Of a stretch of 13,583 nucleotides of DNA, positions 7,554 to 13,583 are shown one piece after another. The translations under genes were made by a program, and so were the position numbers. The stretch's first letter is position 1, and every line of letters begins with the position of its first letter. The DNA comes from Dysgonamonadaceae bacterium (GTDB lineage: Bacteria > Bacteroidota > Bacteroidia > Bacteroidales > Azobacteroidaceae). The notes beneath the pieces were generated by a model that saw nothing but the letters and a program-made list of their open reading frames with translations, was not told where the DNA came from and did not search any database. The DNA is taken from positions 1 to 13,583 of the forward strand of contig JAIRRK010000153.1 of the NCBI GenBank assembly GCA_031256015.1, written 5' to 3'.

Positions 7554-7629
7554 AAAAGTTTTCCGATTTAAAATATAAGTATTTGTTTATTAAGATAATA
7601 AAAATTTAATGATGTGGAAAAGTTTTCCA
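7554..7629. repeat. 11-bp direct repeat with palindrome, candidate operator
   Basis: AAAAGTTTTCC occurs at 7554-7564 and again at 7618-7628, 64 bp apart in the same orientation. The second copy is extended into a 15-bp palindrome with 7-bp arms and one central base (TGGAAAAGTTTTCCA, 7615-7629). The first copy lies about 55 bp upstream of the candidate nrdD -7 element. These could be binding sites for a regulator of anaerobic deoxyribonucleotide synthesis, but A/T-rich DNA produces such matches by chance. Confidence 0.4.
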
Positions 7630-7731
7630 AAAGATATAAATGGACATTTGCAAATATTTTATTATTTAAAAATATGATATGAAAACAATGCGTCAAGATA
7701 AATAAAATTCATCGACAAATGGGTGCAATGC

Positions 7732-8973
7732 TTAATATTTTAGCCATTTCATAATTTCGGAAAAAGAAGGTTTTTTCCCATACATCAAAATTCCTATCCG
7801 GTATATTTTTGCCGTTAATTGAATAATCAATATGACGGTTATAATTAATAATCCGATGGATAATACCAATTCCCACCAAGGAACTCCGTAAGGTAAACGA
7901 GTCATCATGACGATGGGAGAAGTGAGAGGAATGAAGGAAGTCCAAAAAGCCAATGGCCCGTCCGGATTTTGAGAACTGTAAAAACCGGCATAAAAAGCAA
8001 AACCGATAAAAACGCTGATAGGCATCATAAATTGTTGCGTATCTTCCTGACTGTTAACCATTGCTCCGATAGCTGCGAAAAGTGATGCGTATATCAAATA
8101 TCCGCCAATGAAAAATAAAACGAAGTACAAGCACAAAATCAGAATGTTACCGGAGGCCAATACCGTTTCGATGTTTGCAAAGGCTTCCGTTCCGCTGAAT
8201 AAAGTTGCTCCGGTCAGCGTGAATCCCGTGATTAGTATTCCCCATAATCCGAATTGAGTTAACCCGACAAAACCGATTCCGATTAGTTTTCCCATCATTA
8301 AATCGAAAGGTTTTACGGACGAAACCATCACTTCGACGATTCGGTTGGTCTTTTCTTCCAAAACTCCCGACATAACCATTCCTCCGTAGGAGAAAATAAA
8401 CAAATAGATTAGAAATGTAAAAATCATCCCGATTGACATGGCTGCTTCGGCTGATGATTCCGATTCTTTTCCTGAATCGTCCCAACGAATGGTTTGCATT
8501 TTCACCGAAATTTTGCTCTTTTCGAGAATGTCTTTTAATTCAGGGATGTTATAAGAGTTTATTTTTTTGTCGCTCAAGTATTTATTTAATTGAGAGGTTA
8601 TTGTTTCGATGGTTCCTCCGACAACTTGCTTCCGGGAATACAAAGTTAAAGCGGACGGATCCTGTAATAAATCTCCCGTAATAATTAATGTGGCATAAAT
8701 ATCTTCATCCGAATTTTTTCGAAAATCCTGAAAGCCTTCTTCGGCTTCAATAAAATGATACTGATCGGTGTTCTGCAAAACAGGAAGATATTCTTTTGTT
8801 TCATCAACTACGACAATGTGCTTGATTTCACCGGCATTTAATTTGGAAAGATAAATAGTGCCGACAATAAGCCCGACAAATAAAACGGGCATTAAAAGAG
8901 TGAGAATGATAAACGACGGTTTTCTGACCCGAGTCAGATATTCTCTTTGGATAACAATTCCTATTTGGCTCAT
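7732..8973 (-). CDS. ABC-2 type export permease, NatB/YhaP-like
   Basis: This is the membrane half of a two-gene ABC exporter. The 413-residue protein has a cytoplasmic N terminus (QREYLTRVRKPSF) and a first helix at about 21-43. A large extracytoplasmic domain (about 45-177) is followed by around six helices (about 178-200, 228-256, 276-304, 315-333, 341-357, 366-388). The motif LEEKTNRIVEVMVSSVKP (about 205-222) after the second helix is characteristic of the NatB/YhaP branch of ABC-2 permeases. That branch includes a sodium exporter in Bacillus, but substrates of most members are unknown. Its ATG overlaps the stop of the ATPase gene by 4 bp. No G+C-rich terminator is seen after it. Confidence 0.9.
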   Translation of the reverse strand: MSQIGIVIQREYLTRVRKPSFIILTLLMPVLFVGLIVGTIYLSKLNAGEIKHIVVVDETKEYLPVLQNTDQYHFIEAEEGFQDFRKNSDEDIYATLIITGDLLQDPSALTLYSRKQVVGGTIETITSQLNKYLSDKKINSYNIPELKDILEKSKISVKMQTIRWDDSGKESESSAEAAMSIGMIFTFLIYLFIFSYGGMVMSGVLEEKTNRIVEVMVSSVKPFDLMMGKLIGIGFVGLTQFGLWGILITGFTLTGATLFSGTEAFANIETVLASGNILILCLYFVLFFIGGYLIYASLFAAIGAMVNSQEDTQQFMMPISVFIGFAFYAGFYSSQNPDGPLAFWTSFIPLTSPIVMMTRLPYGVPWWELVLSIGLLIITVILIIQLTAKIYRIGILMYGKKPSFSEIMKWLKY

Positions 8974-9878
8974 TTTTTTTCTGATACTAATTGAATAAAA
9001 ATATCATTCATTGAAGGTATTTCTTCTTCGAAAGATAGAATTTCATTGTTTACTAATAATGAAGATAAAAACTCGGAATTTGTTCTTTCGATTAAACTTT
9101 TTACTCGAAACAAATAACCGTTGTATGTTTTTTGAGAATCGATGATTTCTCCCGTGTTATTTTCCAATCGAAAGTTCTCGGATGTTGTTTGAATTTTGAA
9201 GATGTGATTTTTGAAACGATTTCTAATTTCTGTTACGTTGCCATTTAAAACAACTTGAGAACTCTTAATCAATGCGATTTCATCACAAATTTCCTCTACT
9301 GAAGCCATGTTGTGTGTGGAAAAAATAATCGTTTTTCCTTTTTCTTTCAGTTCGAGAATTTCATTTTTTAATGATTCGGCGTTCAAAGGGTCGAATCCGC
9401 TGAAAGGTTCATCGAAAATCATCAATTCAGGGTCGTGAACAACCGTAGTAATGAATTGTACTTTTTGTTGCATGCCCTTTGAAAGTTCTTCCAGTTTTTT
9501 ATTCCACCAGTTTTGAATGTCGAACTTTTGAAACCATATTTTCAGTCTCGATTCGGCTTCTTTCGCCGATAATCCTTTTAGACGAGCGAGGTAGATGGCC
9601 TGTTCTCCGACTTTCATTTTTTTATACAGACCTCTTTCTTCGGGAAGGTAACCTATGTTGTAAACGTCATTTGCTTCCAACGGGCGATTTTTGAAAAATA
9701 CTTCTCCCGAATCGGGAGCGGTGATGCGGTTGATGATTCGGATTAAAGTTGTTTTTCCGGCTCCGTTGGGACCTAACAATCCGAAAATTTTCTTTTCCGG
9801 AACTTGGATGCTCACTTTATCCAAAGCCAAATGGCCTGAGTATTGTTTTATTACATTCTTTGTTTCTAAAAAAATCAT
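8970..9878 (-). CDS. ABC transporter ATP-binding protein, NatA/YhaQ-like
   Basis: This is the ATPase that powers the downstream ABC-2 permease. The 302-residue protein has Walker A GPNGAGKT at 36-43, a Q-loop-like region GYLPEERGLY at about 76-85, signature LSKGM at 132-136, and Walker B LMIFDEP at 152-158. The D-loop SGFDPLN is at 160-166 and the switch histidine is His189 (STHN). The Q-loop carries Pro-Glu-Glu instead of Gln, which is common in this export subfamily. The C-terminal 90 residues form the accessory domain typical of NatA-like ATPases. The gene starts 58 bp after the glycosyltransferase gene and has its own -7 candidate, so it may be transcribed separately. Substrate unknown. 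Confidence 0.93.
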   Translation of the reverse strand: MIFLETKNVIKQYSGHLALDKVSIQVPEKKIFGLLGPNGAGKTTLIRIINRITAPDSGEVFFKNRPLEANDVYNIGYLPEERGLYKKMKVGEQAIYLARLKGLSAKEAESRLKIWFQKFDIQNWWNKKLEELSKGMQQKVQFITTVVHDPELMIFDEPFSGFDPLNAESLKNEILELKEKGKTIIFSTHNMASVEEICDEIALIKSSQVVLNGNVTEIRNRFKNHIFKIQTTSENFRLENNTGEIIDSQKTYNGYLFRVKSLIERTNSEFLSSLLVNNEILSFEEEIPSMNDIFIQLVSEKK

Positions 9879-9901
9879 AAATAATTATATAGTTGATGCG
9901 A

Positions 9902-9927
9902 GTGCAAAACTACAAAAATGTTTGCAC
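9902..9927 (-). promoter_or_regulatory. Possible promoter with inverted repeat upstream of the ABC genes
   Basis: On the minus strand TAGTTTTG (9912-9905) fits the -7 consensus 26 bp before the ATPase ATG. It overlaps one arm of a perfect 7-bp inverted repeat, GTGCAAA (9902-9908) and TTTGCAC (9921-9927), separated by 12 bp. The repeat could be an operator over the promoter core or a hairpin after the glycosyltransferase gene. No T-tract follows, so a terminator is less likely. No clear -33 element is seen. Confidence 0.4.
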
Positions 9928-9936
9928 GTTATAATT

Positions 9937-11061
9937 TCAATCCAATCCGAAAAGGAACTTATAGCTTAATTGGGTTTTCAGAAGTTCTTCTTTATCAAAT
10001 TCAAACTCTTTCATCCAATAATGTTCGGTTTGTTTGGCCCATTCCTGAAACTCATTTTGTTCCCGATAATGAGGAATATAATTTATCAAAGCATCCAGAT
10101 TAAACGTATTGGATACAATTCCGGCACCGACCAAGGAAGCTTCATGAGCGTTACACGATTGTTCGATATGAGTGGGAACCATCAGAACAGGTTTTCCGAG
10201 ATACATTGCTTCACAAACCGATTCAAATCCGGCGGTAGTGGCGTAGGCTTGACATCCTCTCATGTAGTCGACGAATAATTTATCATTCAATTTATGAAAG
10301 ACGAGATTATTGTTTATAACCGTTTCTTCCGGAGCATTTTTCTTATCCCAGAAAAAGTGCATTTTAATCTGAGGATGCTCTTTTTGATAATCTATAATTT
10401 CTTCGGCGTAACCGGCATTTAACAAATATCCGTGCAAATAATCTCCGTTTTCCGGAGTTATTTCCAAAATTTCTTTTCTTAACAAAGGAGGAACGATTGT
10501 TATGTGATGATTGGGAATATTGTCCTTTTTTGCCATGGATAAGGCAAAAAGCTTAGATGACCGAATGCAGGTAATCCGAGTGAAAAACATCAACATTTTC
10601 AGTTCGGCTTTATTTTCGTTCGGAAATTTATATTCGGGATGCATGAAAAAATATTGGTGCGCTACACTGATATACGGAATTTTAGGCGGATGAACAGCAT
10701 AAGTCAATCCCCCCATCATATCGTAAAAATTAACGACAACATCCGCATTCAATCGTTTGATTTTATTTCTTATATAATAGATACTTCGAATATAAGCCGG
10801 CGTCTTCAGTAAATTATAGGCTATCGATATCCAGATGTTTGTTTTTTTATTGTTGGCGGAAGGAAGAAAATTGGGGCTGTCGAACCTGAAAATAGGAACA
10901 TTCATGTTTTTAGAGAAAAATCCGGGTAACTCACGACGATTGCTCCTTCCGACCATCACGGCAACTACTTGATGACCGTTTCGGCTAAGCATCTCTTTCA
11001 AAGCTATGGATTGAGTCAAATGGCCTCGGCCTTCACCCTGAACGATAAATAAAAATTTCAT
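9937..11061 (-). CDS. GT-B glycosyltransferase, GT28-like
   Basis: A probable nucleotide-sugar-dependent glycosyltransferase of 374 residues, acting at the cytoplasmic face of the membrane on a lipid or other acceptor. The N-terminal Rossmann domain starts MKFLFIVQGEGRGHLTQ, with the glycine-rich GEGRGHL at 9-15 as in MurG-like and diacylglycerol glucosyltransferases. The C-terminal donor-binding segment contains ATTAGFESVCEAMYLGKPVL then HIEQSCNA, close to the GT28 signature. An in-frame ATG at 11094 would add 11 residues (MRNETNSETPF), but it overlaps the predicted -7 element at 11092-11099, so 11061 is chosen. It is similar to a conserved Bacteroidota glycosyltransferase family (compare PF13528) whose sugar and acceptor are not certain. 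Confidence 0.85.
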   Translation of the reverse strand: MKFLFIVQGEGRGHLTQSIALKEMLSRNGHQVVAVMVGRSNRRELPGFFSKNMNVPIFRFDSPNFLPSANNKKTNIWISIAYNLLKTPAYIRSIYYIRNKIKRLNADVVVNFYDMMGGLTYAVHPPKIPYISVAHQYFFMHPEYKFPNENKAELKMLMFFTRITCIRSSKLFALSMAKKDNIPNHHITIVPPLLRKEILEITPENGDYLHGYLLNAGYAEEIIDYQKEHPQIKMHFFWDKKNAPEETVINNNLVFHKLNDKLFVDYMRGCQAYATTAGFESVCEAMYLGKPVLMVPTHIEQSCNAHEASLVGAGIVSNTFNLDALINYIPHYREQNEFQEWAKQTEHYWMKEFEFDKEELLKTQLSYKFLFGLD

Positions 11062-11091
11062 GAATGGAGTTTCACTGTTTGTTTCATTCCG

Positions 11092-11099
11092 CAAATATA
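11092..11099 (-). promoter_or_regulatory. Predicted -7 element for the glycosyltransferase gene
   Basis: TATATTTG on the minus strand matches TAnnTTTG and lies 30 bp before the ATG at 11061, giving a leader near 25 nt. The -33 position has no good TTTG; a TTTG lies 29 bp upstream, too far for the usual spacing. Confidence 0.5.
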
Positions 11100-11139
11100 G
11101 AGTATTTCCGCTGTAAAATAAAAAAAGACAAATAAAAAT

Positions 11140-11170
11140 TTCGTTTATTATTTTAAATGATTTACTTTTG
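11140..11170 (+). promoter_or_regulatory. Predicted promoter for the TPR-ribH genes
   Basis: TACTTTTG at 11163-11170 is a perfect -7 element, and a near-match TTCG (11140-11143) lies 19 bp upstream. Transcription would begin near 11177, about 38 nt before the ATG at 11215. It is divergent from the glycosyltransferase promoter in the same 153-bp gap. Confidence 0.6.
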
Positions 11171-11214
11171 CACTCCTAGTTGAAAGTAGTAATAAACTTA
11201 TATTCGATATTAAA

Positions 11215-11919
11215 ATGGCAAGTAAAAAAAGAGCAAGCGACCCTTCTCAAACTGAGCAAAATGTGGGTGAAATTCTTTCCAGAACAGACCGGTTCATAGA
11301 TAAGTATTGGAGGCAAATACTGACAGGTATTATAGCCGTTATTTTGGTTGTAGTCGGGTTTGTTACTTTTCGTCACGCTTATTTGGTTCCGAGAGAAAGA
11401 AGTGCGGAAACAGCTATTTTCCCGGGAGAACACTATTTTGCCGGACAACAATGGAGCATTGCATTAAACGGAGACAGTATAGGAAATTATATTGGCTTTG
11501 AGGAAATTATCAGTGAATACGGAGGAACAAAAACCGCCAATTTGGCGAAGGCTTATGCAGGAATTTGTCAGTATAACTTAGGTGATTATGAAGCCGCTTT
11601 GAAATACTTTAAAAGTTATAAAACAACCGGCGGGTTGTTTGCTGCCGAAGTACAAGGTATGATCGGAGATTGCCAAGTAAACTTGGGACACGTAAAGCAA
11701 GGTATCGATTATTTCAAAAAAGCAGCTTCTAAAGCCGATAATCCGACTTTAAGTCCGATTTATTTACAAAAAGCCGCCATTGCATACGAATCTCTGAAAG
11801 AGTATAAATCGGCATTGGAAATTTACAACGTTATCAAGAAAAAATATCCCGATTCACAGGAAAGCAAATCGATTGATAAATTTATAGAGCGAGCCAAAAC
11901 TCTTTCCGCAACTAATTAA
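11215..11919 (+). CDS. Membrane-anchored tetratricopeptide repeat protein
   Basis: This 234-residue protein has a polar cytoplasmic N terminus rich in Lys and Ser and one membrane helix at about 34-52 ([18 protein letters not shown]). A C-terminal periplasmic region carries tetratricopeptide helices. Recognisable TPR units include [21 protein letters not shown] (about 116-136 region), then a unit around [19 protein letters not shown], then [16 protein letters not shown] with KKKYPDS. The layout resembles YfgM-type anchors, which act as scaffold or chaperone partners at the membrane. No enzymatic motif is seen. It lies 2 bp upstream of ribH and is probably co-transcribed, but a functional link to riboflavin synthesis is not evident. 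Exact role unknown. Confidence 0.85.
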   Translation: MASKKRASDPSQTEQNVGEILSRTDRFIDKYWRQILTGIIAVILVVVGFVTFRHAYLVPRERSAETAIFPGEHYFAGQQWSIALNGDSIGNYIGFEEIISEYGGTKTANLAKAYAGICQYNLGDYEAALKYFKSYKTTGGLFAAEVQGMIGDCQVNLGHVKQGIDYFKKAASKADNPTLSPIYLQKAAIAYESLKEYKSALEIYNVIKKKYPDSQESKSIDKFIERAKTLSATN

Positions 11920-11921
11920 TC

Positions 11922-12413
11922 ATGGCAACAGCGTTTCACAATTTGTCGGAATACGATTTCGAGGCCGGGCCGAATGTTTCGGACATGCGCTTCGCTATTG
12001 TGGTTTCGGAATGGAACTCCGAAATTACTTTTCGATTGAAAGACGGAGCTTACAATACATTGCTGAAAGCAGGAGTCAAACCCGAAAATATAACGATTGA
12101 CTGCGTTCCCGGCAGTTTCGAACTGATTTACGGAGCGAAACGGATGGCTGAAAGTATCCGTCCGAATGCCGTTATCGGCTTGGGATGCGTTATCAGAGGA
12201 GAAACGCCTCACTTCGATTATGTTTGTTCGGGAGTGACGCAAGGTTTTGCTCAGATAAATTCAGATGGAGACATTCCTTGCATATTCGGACTGTTAACAA
12301 CCGATACCATGCAGCAGTCGATCGACCGAGCGGGAGGTAAATTCGGCAACAAAGGAAATGAAGCCGCAATTACCGCAATAAAAATGGCCGAATTTGCTTG
12401 CAAATTCAATTAA
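11922..12413 (+). CDS. ribH: 6,7-dimethyl-8-ribityllumazine synthase
   Basis: This enzyme catalyses the penultimate step of riboflavin synthesis. It joins 5-amino-6-ribitylaminouracil with 3,4-dihydroxy-2-butanone 4-phosphate to give ribityllumazine, and usually works as a pentamer or 60-subunit shell. The 163-residue protein has SEWNSEIT at about 29-36 with substrate-stacking Trp31, VPGSFELI at 62-69, and the active-site segment [14 protein letters not shown] at 88-101 with His97. The C-terminal [18 protein letters not shown] completes the fold. Length is typical, with a 15-20 residue N-terminal extension. No other riboflavin gene lies nearby in this window and no FMN riboswitch is seen upstream. 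The downstream tRNA promoter overlaps its last codons. Confidence 0.96.
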   Translation: MATAFHNLSEYDFEAGPNVSDMRFAIVVSEWNSEITFRLKDGAYNTLLKAGVKPENITIDCVPGSFELIYGAKRMAESIRPNAVIGLGCVIRGETPHFDYVCSGVTQGFAQINSDGDIPCIFGLLTTDTMQQSIDRAGGKFGNKGNEAAITAIKMAEFACKFN

Positions 12414-12427
12414 AAGCATTATCTTTG
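12397..12427 (+). promoter_or_regulatory. Predicted promoter for the tRNA pair
   Basis: TATCTTTG at 12420-12427 is a perfect -7 match, with CTTG (12397-12400) 19 bp upstream and a full TTTG at 12393-12396 a little further away. The start would be near 12434, about 9 nt before the tRNA-Tyr gene. The -33 part lies inside the ribH coding sequence. Confidence 0.6.
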
Positions 12428-12442
12428 TTTCGCTTTTGAAAA

Positions 12443-12525
12443 GGGCAGTTACCAGAGTGGCCAAATGGGGCTGACTGTAACTCAGCTGGCTTACGCCTTC
12501 GGTGGTTCGAATCCATCACTGCCCA
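12443..12525 (+). tRNA. tRNA-Tyr (anticodon GTA)
   Basis: The acceptor stem GGGCAGT (12443-12449) pairs with ACTGCCC (12518-12524), followed by discriminator A. The anticodon stem GCTGA/TCAGC encloses a loop with GTA at 12477-12479. A long variable arm (GGC ttac GCC) is present, as expected for bacterial tRNA-Tyr. The T arm GGTGG-TTCGAAT-CCATC is complete. The 3' CCA is not encoded (the next bases are CAA), so it must be added by the nucleotidyltransferase. Confidence 0.95.
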
Positions 12526-12584
12526 CAAAAAGGTCAGAGGGTTTTTAATAATCGTTATTGTCTTAATTTGGTTTTTTTCATTTG

Positions 12585-12660
12585 GCGGAAGTAGCTCAGT
12601 TGATAGAGCATTAGCCTTCCAAGCTGAGGGTCGCGGGTTTGAGCCCCGTCTTCCGCTCCA
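12585..12660 (+). tRNA. tRNA-Gly (anticodon TCC)
   Basis: The acceptor stem GCGGAAG (12585-12591) pairs with CTTCCGC (12650-12656). Discriminator T is followed by an encoded CCA (12658-12660). The anticodon loop CTTCCAA carries TCC at 12618-12620, reading GGA and probably GGG. The D arm (AGCTCAGTTGATAGAGC) and T arm (GCGGG-TTTGAGC-CCCGT) are standard. It lies 59 bp after tRNA-Tyr and probably shares its transcript. Confidence 0.96.
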
Positions 12661-12699
12661 AAAAAAGAGGATGTTCAGAAAAACACCCTCTTTTTTTTT
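12661..12699 (+). terminator. Intrinsic terminator after the tRNAs, probably bidirectional
   Basis: GAGG (12667-12670) pairs with CCTC (12687-12690), and TGTT (12672-12675) pairs with AACA (12682-12685) across one A-C mismatch, closing a short loop. Nine T follow on the plus strand. A run of A on the 5' side becomes a T-tract on the minus strand, so the same hairpin can end the FISUMP gene, whose stop is 20 bp away. Confidence 0.88.
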
Positions 12700-12719
12700 G
12701 CACGATACGCCCTTTTCTT

Positions 12720-13583
12720 TCACTCCGCAATGCACCTGACACTCATGCCGAAAGCACGGTCGGCGGCGCTGTTGCCCGCGTCCACGCCGACACTGTTGAA
12801 GAACATGAAGTACGAGTTGGTACCATCCACTACACTACTCCAATAGTAGCCGCTGCTACCCGTATAGCCCACGTCACCGTCGTCGAAGTAGATCCGGGTA
12901 CCGCCGGCAGGCAAGAAAAGTAAAGGATCAGGAGCCGCGGCGTCGCTAAGAAGATCGGTACCGTTCCGGTAACCAGGGTCGGCATTGGTCCAAACGGTCG
13001 AGTCGTACAACGCGTAACCGCGGGTCTCACCATCATCAATCCAAGTGTCGGGAGCGGCTGCCCTTCCCTCAGAAACACGTACCCATGTAATATCCGGGTT
13101 ATTTTGGGGAGTAGCTGCATTATCGACAACAGTACTGTTCTCATCTAAATCCGTGTAAAAATAATCATCCCATTCCTCGCCGGAACCACCCGCATCGTGA
13201 CCAAGCAATGCCCATTCATGCTGGGTAGGTACGCGATAACCGTCGGGGCAAGGGTTATTGACATTTTGACTGCCGGTATAAGTTGTGTTGGCTTGAGTAA
13301 GTAAACCGCCGCCGTTGCCCCACAAATCGTCGATTGGAGACGAAAGCCAATTAGAACTACTCGTAACAAATTGGTTGCCGGCGTTGGCAGGGTCAGCAGG
13401 TTTAGAGGAAGTAGTAGTACTTTCCCGGTCCTCATGCCCATCCATTTTACGGCCCCACTGTAACAAGCCGCCGAAAACTTCCGGGTCAGCAGCATAGCCT
13501 CCAGTATCGTAAGCCATCTGTGCCTTGGCTTTTTGACCGGGAGTAGCATTCTCATCCACAATAAGTTCATTGGCACCCTCGTT
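12720..13583 (-). CDS. FISUMP-domain protein, 5' end outside the window
   Basis: The 287 visible residues form the C-terminal part of a protein with the Fibrobacter succinogenes major paralogous domain, a family common in Bacteroidota and usually secreted or lipid-anchored. Diagnostic segments are GGLLQWGRKMDGHE, NPCPDGYRVPTQHEWALLG, FLPAGGTR, GYYWSSVVDG, and the closing FGMSVRCIAE, where the two cysteines (CPDG and VRCI) probably form a disulfide. Function of the domain is unknown; surface or extracellular location is inferred. The frame stays open to the edge. The first in-window GTG (13559) lies inside the domain and is not a credible start, so any signal peptide is beyond the edge. Base composition is clearly richer in G+C than neighbouring genes. 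Confidence 0.85.
   Translation of the reverse strand, partial: NEGANELIVDENATPGQKAKAQMAYDTGGYAADPEVFGGLLQWGRKMDGHEDRESTTTSSKPADPANAGNQFVTSSSNWLSSPIDDLWGNGGGLLTQANTTYTGSQNVNNPCPDGYRVPTQHEWALLGHDAGGSGEEWDDYFYTDLDENSTVVDNAATPQNNPDITWVRVSEGRAAAPDTWIDDGETRGYALYDSTVWTNADPGYRNGTDLLSDAAAPDPLLFLPAGGTRIYFDDGDVGYTGSSGYYWSSVVDGTNSYFMFFNSVGVDAGNSAADRAFGMSVRCIAE

Larger units (their letters stand above)
7433..7731 (-). other. A/T-rich intergenic region upstream of nrdD
   Basis: About 300 bp separate nrdD from the ABC permease, both on the minus strand. No plausible gene, RNA gene or G+C-rich terminator hairpin is visible. The contents are the candidate nrdD -7 element (7491-7498) and two copies of AAAAGTTTTCC (7554-7564 and 7618-7628). 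The second copy sits in the palindrome TGGAAAAGTTTTCCA (7615-7629). There is also a DnaA-box-like TGTGGAAAA (7613-7621), a short palindrome ATTTGCAAAT (7646-7655), and a weak A/T-only hairpin at about 7654-7676. The extra length compared with other gaps in the window suggests regulatory DNA for nrdDG. Confidence 0.6.

Noticed and set aside
7654..7676. A/T-only hairpin after the ABC permease gene as a terminator
   Set aside because: The arms ATATTTT/AAAATAT hold no G-C pairs and no defined T-tract follows, so this is most likely chance in A/T-rich DNA.
7433..7731. Cobalamin or other riboswitch upstream of nrdD
   Set aside because: Class III reductases do not use cobalamin, and I see no B12 box or ordered G+C-rich stems in this very A/T-rich gap.
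11062..11094. 11-residue N-terminal extension of the glycosyltransferase
   Set aside because: The ATG at 11094 overlaps a perfect -7 element, and the first strand of the Rossmann fold begins exactly at the ATG at 11061.
12406..12735. 109-codon minus-strand open frame across the two tRNA genes
   Set aside because: Its peptide contains GSNPRPSAWKANALSTELLP and MDSNHRRRKPAELQSAP-like text, the well-known artefacts of translating tRNA genes backwards. It also spans both tRNAs and the terminator.
13145..13576. 143-codon minus-strand open frame inside the FISUMP gene
   Set aside because: It is an alternative frame of the G+C-rich FISUMP region, where stop codons are rarer. The main frame carries the domain signatures to the end.
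1..13583. CRISPR array, insertion sequence, phage, toxin-antitoxin or defence module
   Set aside because: No regularly spaced repeats, transposase, integrase, nuclease or toxin-like genes are visible; all substantial coding regions are explained by housekeeping families.

Overview
The window looks like chromosomal DNA from an anaerobic member of the Bacteroidota, most likely the Bacteroidales. The evidence is repeated Bacteroidota-type promoter cores (TAnnTTTG) upstream of several genes, start codons preceded by A/T-rich DNA rather than clear Shine-Dalgarno sites, an oxygen-sensitive class III ribonucleotide reductase, ABC-2 export genes of a common Bacteroidales type, and a FISUMP-type protein at the right edge. 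Most genes are A/T-rich housekeeping genes. I see no CRISPR array, insertion sequence, integrase or phage gene.

Layout. Positions 1-2443 (minus strand) hold a compact operon: exbB, exbD, a TolA-like TonB-family protein, then a DJ-1/PfpI protein cut by the left edge. It encodes a proton-driven inner-membrane motor and its periplasm-spanning arm. Divergently, 2563-4880 (plus) encodes a CBS-domain protein, NAD kinase and a short-chain dehydrogenase, so NADP synthesis sits beside a probable NADP(H)-using enzyme. Tail to tail with it, 4861-7432 (minus) encodes nrdG and nrdD, the activase and catalytic subunit of anaerobic ribonucleotide reductase. A roughly 300-bp A/T-rich gap (7433-7731) follows and carries a candidate nrdD promoter, a palindrome, an 11-bp direct repeat and a DnaA-box-like 9-mer.

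Positions 7732-9878 (minus) encode an ABC exporter pair (ATPase then permease, 4-bp overlap), preceded at 9937-11061 by a GT28-like glycosyltransferase. Divergently, 11215-12413 (plus) encodes a membrane-anchored TPR protein and lumazine synthase (ribH). Two tRNA genes, Tyr(GTA) and Gly(TCC), follow behind a promoter that overlaps the end of ribH, and they end at a strong, probably bidirectional terminator. Facing them, 12720-13583 (minus) is the 3' part of a FISUMP-domain protein whose base composition is clearly richer in G+C than the rest of the window.

I did not find a convincing new biological system. The most useful leads are the G+C-rich FISUMP gene next to a tRNA, the operator-like elements upstream of nrdD, the face-to-face promoter pair at 2500-2558, and the translationally coupled CBS-NAD kinase pair. 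Promoter cores were found by eye and are predictions.
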